A program made the translations under genes and the position numbers. Below are positions 7,275 to 10,394 of a stretch of 10,394 bases of DNA, in pieces. Each line of letters starts with the position of its first letter. The stretch's first letter is position 1. The stretch is from Caryophanales bacterium (GTDB lineage: Bacteria; Bacillota_I; Bacilli_A; RFN20; JAISJY01). A model generated the notes under the pieces. The model had not been told where the DNA came from and made no database searches. It saw nothing but the letters and a program-made list of their open reading frames with translations. The stretch covers positions 1 through 10,394 of the forward strand of contig JAISJY010000017.1 in the NCBI GenBank assembly GCA_031261365.1, given 5' to 3'.

Positions 7275-7451
7275 TTATTTGAATTTCTTTCTATAAAACT
7301 CCAATAATTCATGCGTTTCTTCTTTTGTAGCCCGTGGTGCAGTAGGAATATGACTTAAATCCAACTTATCAGGCGAATTCAATACTTCTAATAAAGAGTT
7401 AATACTATTTCTATCAATTACTAAAGTTCTTCCAAAACTTTCTGTTGCCAT
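7275..7451 (-). CDS. Small antitoxin-like protein, 58 aa
   Basis: A 58-codon frame starting MATESFGRTLVIDRNSINSL and ending in LLEFYRKKFK. It has a very strong ribosome site, AAGGAGGAG, four bases before the ATG, and an extended -10 box upstream, so it is almost certainly translated although short. The layout, an N-terminal MATESF plus a strand ending in VID, an amphipathic helix NSINSLLEVLNS, a proline-containing basic middle (SHIPTAPRATKEE) and a final basic helix, resembles small Firmicute proteins I recall upstream of toxin-like genes, where they are thought to be antitoxins. No toxin partner follows: downstream there is only a 31-codon frame and then nifJ. An orphan antitoxin or a small regulator both fit; the family assignment is recollection, not a search result. 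Confidence 0.7.
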   Translation of the reverse strand: MATESFGRTLVIDRNSINSLLEVLNSPDKLDLSHIPTAPRATKEETHELLEFYRKKFK

Positions 7452-7473
7452 ATCTCCTCCTTTTGATAAACCA

Positions 7474-7482
7474 ATTATAACA
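7474..7482 (-). promoter_or_regulatory. Extended -10 promoter of the 58-aa gene
   Basis: The minus strand reads TGTTATAAT, a perfect extended -10, straight after the ogt stop codon. Transcription would start about 16 bases before the AAGGAGGAG site. Such a box needs little -35 help, and none is evident. The gene can thus be expressed separately from ogt, although no terminator divides the two. Confidence 0.55.
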
Positions 7483-7484
7483 CC

Positions 7485-7943
7485 TTAATAAAATAAATGT
7501 TTATTTCCCTCTAATAACAATAGTTTCTTTTTTATTTCTAAGCCACCAGCATAGCCTGTTAAAGATTTATCAGAGCCAATAACCCGATGACAAGGAACAA
7601 TAATCATTAACTTATTTTTATGACAAGCTCTTCCGACTGCTCGACTTCCTTTAGCTGAACCAACCTCAATAGCTATCTCTTTATAAGTCTTAGTAGTTCC
7701 ATAAGGAATATTTAATAAGGCTTGCCAAACTTTCTTTTGAAAATCTGTCCCCTCTAATAATATTAATAAATCAAAAGTTTTTCTTTGCCCCTTGAAATAC
7801 TCACTAATTTGTTTTTCTATTTCTTTAACAAAGGGACTATCTGTTTCATTTAAAGGTTCATTACTTAAATTAAGAGCCAGAAGATAACCATCTTTACTTA
7901 TTATTTCTAACTTTCCTACTTTACTTTGAATAATATTTTTCAT
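7485..7943 (-). CDS. ogt: Methylated-DNA--[protein]-cysteine S-methyltransferase (O6-alkylguanine repair), 152 aa
   Basis: This suicide enzyme takes the alkyl group from O6-alkylguanine (and O4-alkylthymine) in DNA onto an active cysteine. The site IIVPCHRVIGSDKSLTGYAGGLEIK (114-138) is canonical, with Cys118 as acceptor. Upstream are the DNA-binding helix-turn-helix region GTDFQKKVWQALLNIPYGTTKTYKEIA (65-91) and SRAVGRA (100-106), whose Arg101 matches the finger that replaces the flipped base; Asn110 fits the hinge asparagine. The short N-terminal domain is typical of Ogt rather than Ada fusions, and total length is normal. Only a weak GAG precedes the ATG. The gene diverges from the AAA+ gene at 7986 with 42 bases between start codons, so promoters overlap. 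Nothing shows Ada-type regulation. The symbol could equally be written adaB-like; the enzymatic role is firm. Confidence 0.95.
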   Translation of the reverse strand: MKNIIQSKVGKLEIISKDGYLLALNLSNEPLNETDSPFVKEIEKQISEYFKGQRKTFDLLILLEGTDFQKKVWQALLNIPYGTTKTYKEIAIEVGSAKGSRAVGRACHKNKLMIIVPCHRVIGSDKSLTGYAGGLEIKKKLLLLEGNKHLFY

Positions 7944-7953
7944 TTCTCTATCT

Positions 7954-7966
7954 ATTATATTATAAT
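7954..7966. promoter_or_regulatory. Overlapping divergent -10 boxes between ogt and the AAA+ operon
   Basis: The near-palindrome ATTATATTATAAT offers TATAAT on the plus strand (7961-7966), leaving a 13-base leader with AAAGAGG before the AAA+ start at 7986, and TATAAT on the minus strand at 7959-7954 or 7964-7959 for ogt, leaving 4-9 bases of leader. The two polymerases could not bind together, so the two units may be expressed in competition. -35 boxes are weak on both sides. Confidence 0.5.
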
Positions 7967-7985
7967 TTATTAAAGAGGTATTAAT

Positions 7986-9257
7986 ATGACAAAAACAAAA
8001 AAAGATATTGAAACATTGAATTACAAAATAAAAACATTAGAAGAACAATTTAAACAATTAAAAGAAGAAGATAAAATTGCCTCTACTTTAAATAAACTTA
8101 AAGAAATAGAAGTATACATTGGCAAATTAGAAGGAACTATCAGTGGTTATGCTATTTCTTTTAATAATACTTTAAATGAATATAAAACTAGCATTAAAGA
8201 CGAGGTTAAAACTCTTTCAAATGTTGCTTTAGAAACAAACATTGTTAATAAAGTGGTTAATGAAGCTGTTGATAAGCTAACAACCATTTTAAAGAAACAT
8301 TATCAAGAAAAAGTAATTGATAATGAATTATTATCTCAGTCATTAGATGATGTTATTAATAATTTAAAAGAAGATTTACACTTATCTGTTCAAAGTAATT
8401 TAGATTTACAAACTTCTATTAAACCTTTAGGAGCCGATGAATATACCCATATGTCATTTAAAAAACTCTTAAGTTGTCTCAAAGCTGGTATTATTCCGAT
8501 GTTAGTAGGACCTGCTGGAACAGGTAAATCAACTGCTGTTGAACAAGTTGCTAGAGCTTTAAATCTAAGGTTTTATACTGCCAACAGAGTTCAAAACGCT
8601 TTTGAATTAACAGGCTATACTGATGCTGTTGGCAAATATGTTTCTACTCAATTTTATGAAGCCTATAAGAATGGTGGTATTTTCTTTTTTGATGAAGTAG
8701 ATGCCTCTGCTCCTGAAGCTTTAGTAACTATAAATACAGCTATTAGTCAAGGTTATATGGCTTTTCCTGGCACTAACATTCCTGTCCCGATGCATAAAGA
8801 TTTTAAAATGGTGGCAGCAGGTAATACTTATGGAAATGGAGCAAGTAGAGAATACTGTGGTAGAAATGCTTTAGATGCGGCTACTTTGGATCGTTTTATG
8901 ATTATTGAATGGGATTATGATAAGGGACTAGAACAAAAGTTAATCAATGATACTTACCTTTTAAACTTTTGTTGGGGTTTAAGAAATGTTATAACTAATA
9001 ATAGAATTCATATTATTATTTCAACTAGAGGTATTTTAGCTACTTTAAAGATAGTTAGAATTCCTGAAAATGTTTTTAGTGTGGCTGAAGCCTTAAAAGG
9101 AAACTTATTTGAAGGTTTAAATAAAGATACTGTAACTAAATTAATCGCGGGACTAGATGCTTTAGATAAAGCCAATACCACTGTTCATAGTAGTTATTTA
9201 TATAGTAGTAATCCTTATTACATTGCTAGTAAATCTTTAATTTCTACTTTAAAATGA
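7986..9257 (+). CDS. MoxR/CobS-like AAA+ ATPase with coiled-coil N-terminus, 423 aa
   Basis: A AAA_5-type ATPase; relatives (MoxR, CobS, CbbQ/NirQ, GvpN) remodel or activate partner proteins, usually with a VWA-domain protein encoded next door. Residues about 1-145 are charged, Lys/Glu-rich and heptad-like, probably a long coiled coil that is not part of the standard domain. The motor follows: Walker A GPAGTGKST (175-183), Walker B IFFFDEVDA (232-240), sensor 1 in AAGNTYGNG (277-285, Asn280), the LDRF arginine-finger motif (301-304, Arg303) and a sensor-2-like STRGILA (346-352). All catalytic residues are present. The start at 7986 has AAAGAGG seven bases upstream. Its TGA overlaps the next gene's ATG, so the two proteins are translated as a pair. 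Its sequence recalls phage-encoded CobS-like ATPases; a role in cobalt chelation is unlikely, since no cobalamin genes are in sight. Client unknown. Confidence 0.88.
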   Translation: MTKTKKDIETLNYKIKTLEEQFKQLKEEDKIASTLNKLKEIEVYIGKLEGTISGYAISFNNTLNEYKTSIKDEVKTLSNVALETNIVNKVVNEAVDKLTTILKKHYQEKVIDNELLSQSLDDVINNLKEDLHLSVQSNLDLQTSIKPLGADEYTHMSFKKLLSCLKAGIIPMLVGPAGTGKSTAVEQVARALNLRFYTANRVQNAFELTGYTDAVGKYVSTQFYEAYKNGGIFFFDEVDASAPEALVTINTAISQGYMAFPGTNIPVPMHKDFKMVAAGNTYGNGASREYCGRNALDAATLDRFMIIEWDYDKGLEQKLINDTYLLNFCWGLRNVITNNRIHIIISTRGILATLKIVRIPENVFSVAEALKGNLFEGLNKDTVTKLIAGLDALDKANTTVHSSYLYSSNPYYIASKSLISTLK

Positions 9258-10111
9258 AACAAATCTACCATAAAAATAATAAAGATATCATTGAATATTC
9301 CTTTTATTCACTTTCAGAGTATTGTGAATATTTACAAACAGGTACTCATAATCCTAAAATAACAACAACCACTAGTAAAGATACTACTAGAAACGAATGG
9401 AGTGGAACTACTTCTTATGATGAAGCTCTTAACCTTTGTTTATATGGTGATTATTCTAATAAGTTTAATGAACTTTTAAAATTAAAAGATGTTTTAGATG
9501 TTGAACTAACAGAGAAAAGAAAGATAGCAACTCAAGTGGATTCTGTCACTGGTTATTTTCCTCATGTTCCTAATTATATTAAAGGTTTTCCTAAACAAAT
9601 GATCGATACGGTTTATACCGAATTTAAGAATACCGAATTCATTAATATTTATTTCAATGTTTCTCAATTAGGGACATATAGCAAAGAACAATTCTATCAT
9701 AAAGGAGTTATATGTTTGTCATTAATAGACCATTTTGAGAAATTAGGTTATAAAGTTATTCTCAAATTATTCGCGGGTTCTTATTGTAATTCTCAAATTA
9801 TCTTAACTTTCTTTAATTTGAAAAGTGAAAATGAAAAGTTAGATTTAAGAAACTTATTCTTCCCGATGACCAATGTTTCTTTTTTAAGAAGACTTAATTT
9901 TAGATTAAGAGAAATAACTCCAGAATTAGAAGGCTATTGGTCAGTCTCCTATGGTTATTCTTTAAAAAGTAATGAGATTAAAGACTTACTTGACACTAGT
10001 AATACTTCTATTATTTTAAGTTACCCTGATGAAATAGGTATTCAAGGTAAAGATTTATTAGCAGATGCTAAAAGGTGTTTTGATTTTATAGGATTAAAAG
10101 ATTTATTATGA
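9254..10111 (+). CDS. Phage-type VWA-like partner of the AAA+ ATPase (DUF7192-like), 285 aa
   Basis: The N-terminal half has the pattern I know from phage proteins next to CobS-like ATPases (called DUF7192 in my recollection): an aromatic/glycine motif plus helix, EWSGTTSYDEALNLCLYGD (48-66), then a Gly-Tyr-x-Pro-x-Val-Pro element in VTGYFPHVPNYIKGFPKQMI (98-117). The second half looks like a Rossmann/VWA core: strand FINIYFNVSQLG (129-140), KGVICLSLIDHFEKLGYKVILKLF (150-173), later strand TSIILSYPDE (251-260). Where a VWA domain has the metal site DxSxS this protein has NVSQL, so metal-dependent binding is probably lost. It starts inside the stop of the ATPase gene (ATGA) and ends inside the start of the SDR gene (ATGA). 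I infer it is the adaptor or client-recognition partner of the ATPase. Family membership needs a profile search; no function is established. Confidence 0.62.
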   Translation: MKQIYHKNNKDIIEYSFYSLSEYCEYLQTGTHNPKITTTTSKDTTRNEWSGTTSYDEALNLCLYGDYSNKFNELLKLKDVLDVELTEKRKIATQVDSVTGYFPHVPNYIKGFPKQMIDTVYTEFKNTEFINIYFNVSQLGTYSKEQFYHKGVICLSLIDHFEKLGYKVILKLFAGSYCNSQIILTFFNLKSENEKLDLRNLFFPMTNVSFLRRLNFRLREITPELEGYWSVSYGYSLKSNEIKDLLDTSNTSIILSYPDEIGIQGKDLLADAKRCFDFIGLKDLL

Positions 10112-10394
10112 AGTATGCTTTAATTACAGGAGCTAGTGGTGGTTTAGCTTCAGCTAGTATTAAATATTTATTATCTACCAATGAATATTTTGTTTTTGCT
10201 TTAGATATTAAAGAAGATGTTATTAATAATAAAGAAAATTATTTAGGAATTGTCTGTGATATAACTGATGAAGAAAGTGTCATTGAAGCTTTTAAAATAG
10301 TTTCTACTATTACTAAAACTATAGATATTGTAGTTAATTTTGCAGGTATTATCATCATAGGTTCTTTAATTGAAACTGAAATAAAAGACATTAG
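10108..10394 (+). CDS. Short-chain dehydrogenase/reductase (N-terminal 95 residues; gene runs off the right edge)
   Basis: SDR enzymes are NAD(P)-dependent oxidoreductases acting on sugars, polyols, steroids or acyl carriers. The visible part is the Rossmann fold: strand 1 with TGASGGLA (7-14; the final Gly of TGxxxGxG is Ala), strand 2 ending in ALDIKED with Asp33, which favours NAD(H) over NADP(H), CDITD (50-54), which contacts the adenine ring, and VVNFAG (75-80), the NNAG element with Phe for the second Asn. The catalytic Ser-Tyr-Lys lies beyond the window, so substrate and activity cannot be judged. The ATG overlaps the preceding TGA as ATGA, which suggests co-expression with the ATPase and its partner rather than a functional link shown by sequence. 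A typical member has about 230-260 residues, so roughly 60% is missing. Confidence 0.93.
   Translation, partial: MKYALITGASGGLASASIKYLLSTNEYFVFALDIKEDVINNKENYLGIVCDITDEESVIEAFKIVSTITKTIDIVVNFAGIIIIGSLIETEIKDI

Noticed and set aside
7986..9257. Cobalt chelatase subunit CobS for cobalamin synthesis
   Set aside because: The ATPase core resembles CobS, but the coiled-coil N-terminus, the phage-type partner and the lack of any cobalamin gene argue against that role.
1..10394. CRISPR arrays, insertion sequences, tRNA or rRNA genes, prophage structural genes
   Set aside because: I saw no regularly spaced repeats, transposase motifs, terminal inverted repeats, cloverleaf-forming sequence or capsid/terminase-like proteins.
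1..10394. Mycoplasma-type code with TGA as tryptophan
   Set aside because: TGA ends the nucleotidyltransferase, ATPase and partner genes at sensible places and tryptophan is written TGG throughout the PFOR gene.

Overview
The window is low-G+C DNA from a chromosome that uses TGA as a true stop: three genes end in TGA inside ATGA overlaps, and the 1180-codon oxidoreductase writes tryptophan as TGG. That excludes the Mycoplasma/Spiroplasma code. Strong AGGAGG-type ribosome sites, TATAAT boxes, a pyruvate:ferredoxin oxidoreductase and a very A/T-rich codon choice suggest an anaerobic Firmicute, probably a gut Bacilli/Erysipelotrichia or non-mycoplasmal Tenericutes relative. This placement is an inference; no rRNA or tRNA is present to settle it.

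Left part (1-3500). On the minus strand, a nucleotidyltransferase of the NTP_transf_5 type (276-1373) runs by an ATGA overlap into the start of uvrA (1-279, cut by the window edge). Divergent from it, a plus-strand run encodes a small membrane zinc-ribbon protein (1469-1762), a seven-helix membrane protein of unknown family (1765-2454), a short flavodoxin-like protein that overlaps it by 41 bases (2414-2821), and a HIT-family nucleotide hydrolase/transferase (2867-3325). Both divergent genes seem to have their -10 boxes so close to the start codon that their mRNAs would be leaderless.

Middle (3473-7943, all genes minus strand). A bidirectional hairpin terminator (3473-3500) separates the HIT gene from the convergent nifJ gene for pyruvate:ferredoxin oxidoreductase (3506-7048), the central anaerobic enzyme joining glycolysis to reduced ferredoxin/flavodoxin. 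Upstream of nifJ lie a 58-residue, antitoxin-like small gene (7275-7451) missing from simple ORF lists, a possible remnant ORF after it, and ogt, an O6-alkylguanine-DNA alkyltransferase (7485-7943).

Right part (7961-10394, plus strand). From a promoter that overlaps the divergent ogt promoter starts a three-gene unit fused by two successive ATGA overlaps: a MoxR/CobS-like AAA+ ATPase with a long coiled-coil N-terminus, a 285-residue partner that looks like a degenerate VWA-type protein of a family I know mainly from phages (DUF7192-like), and a short-chain dehydrogenase/reductase cut by the window edge. The ATPase/VWA-like pair is the best candidate for an undescribed system here. UvrA and Ogt are both DNA-repair proteins but lie in separate units.
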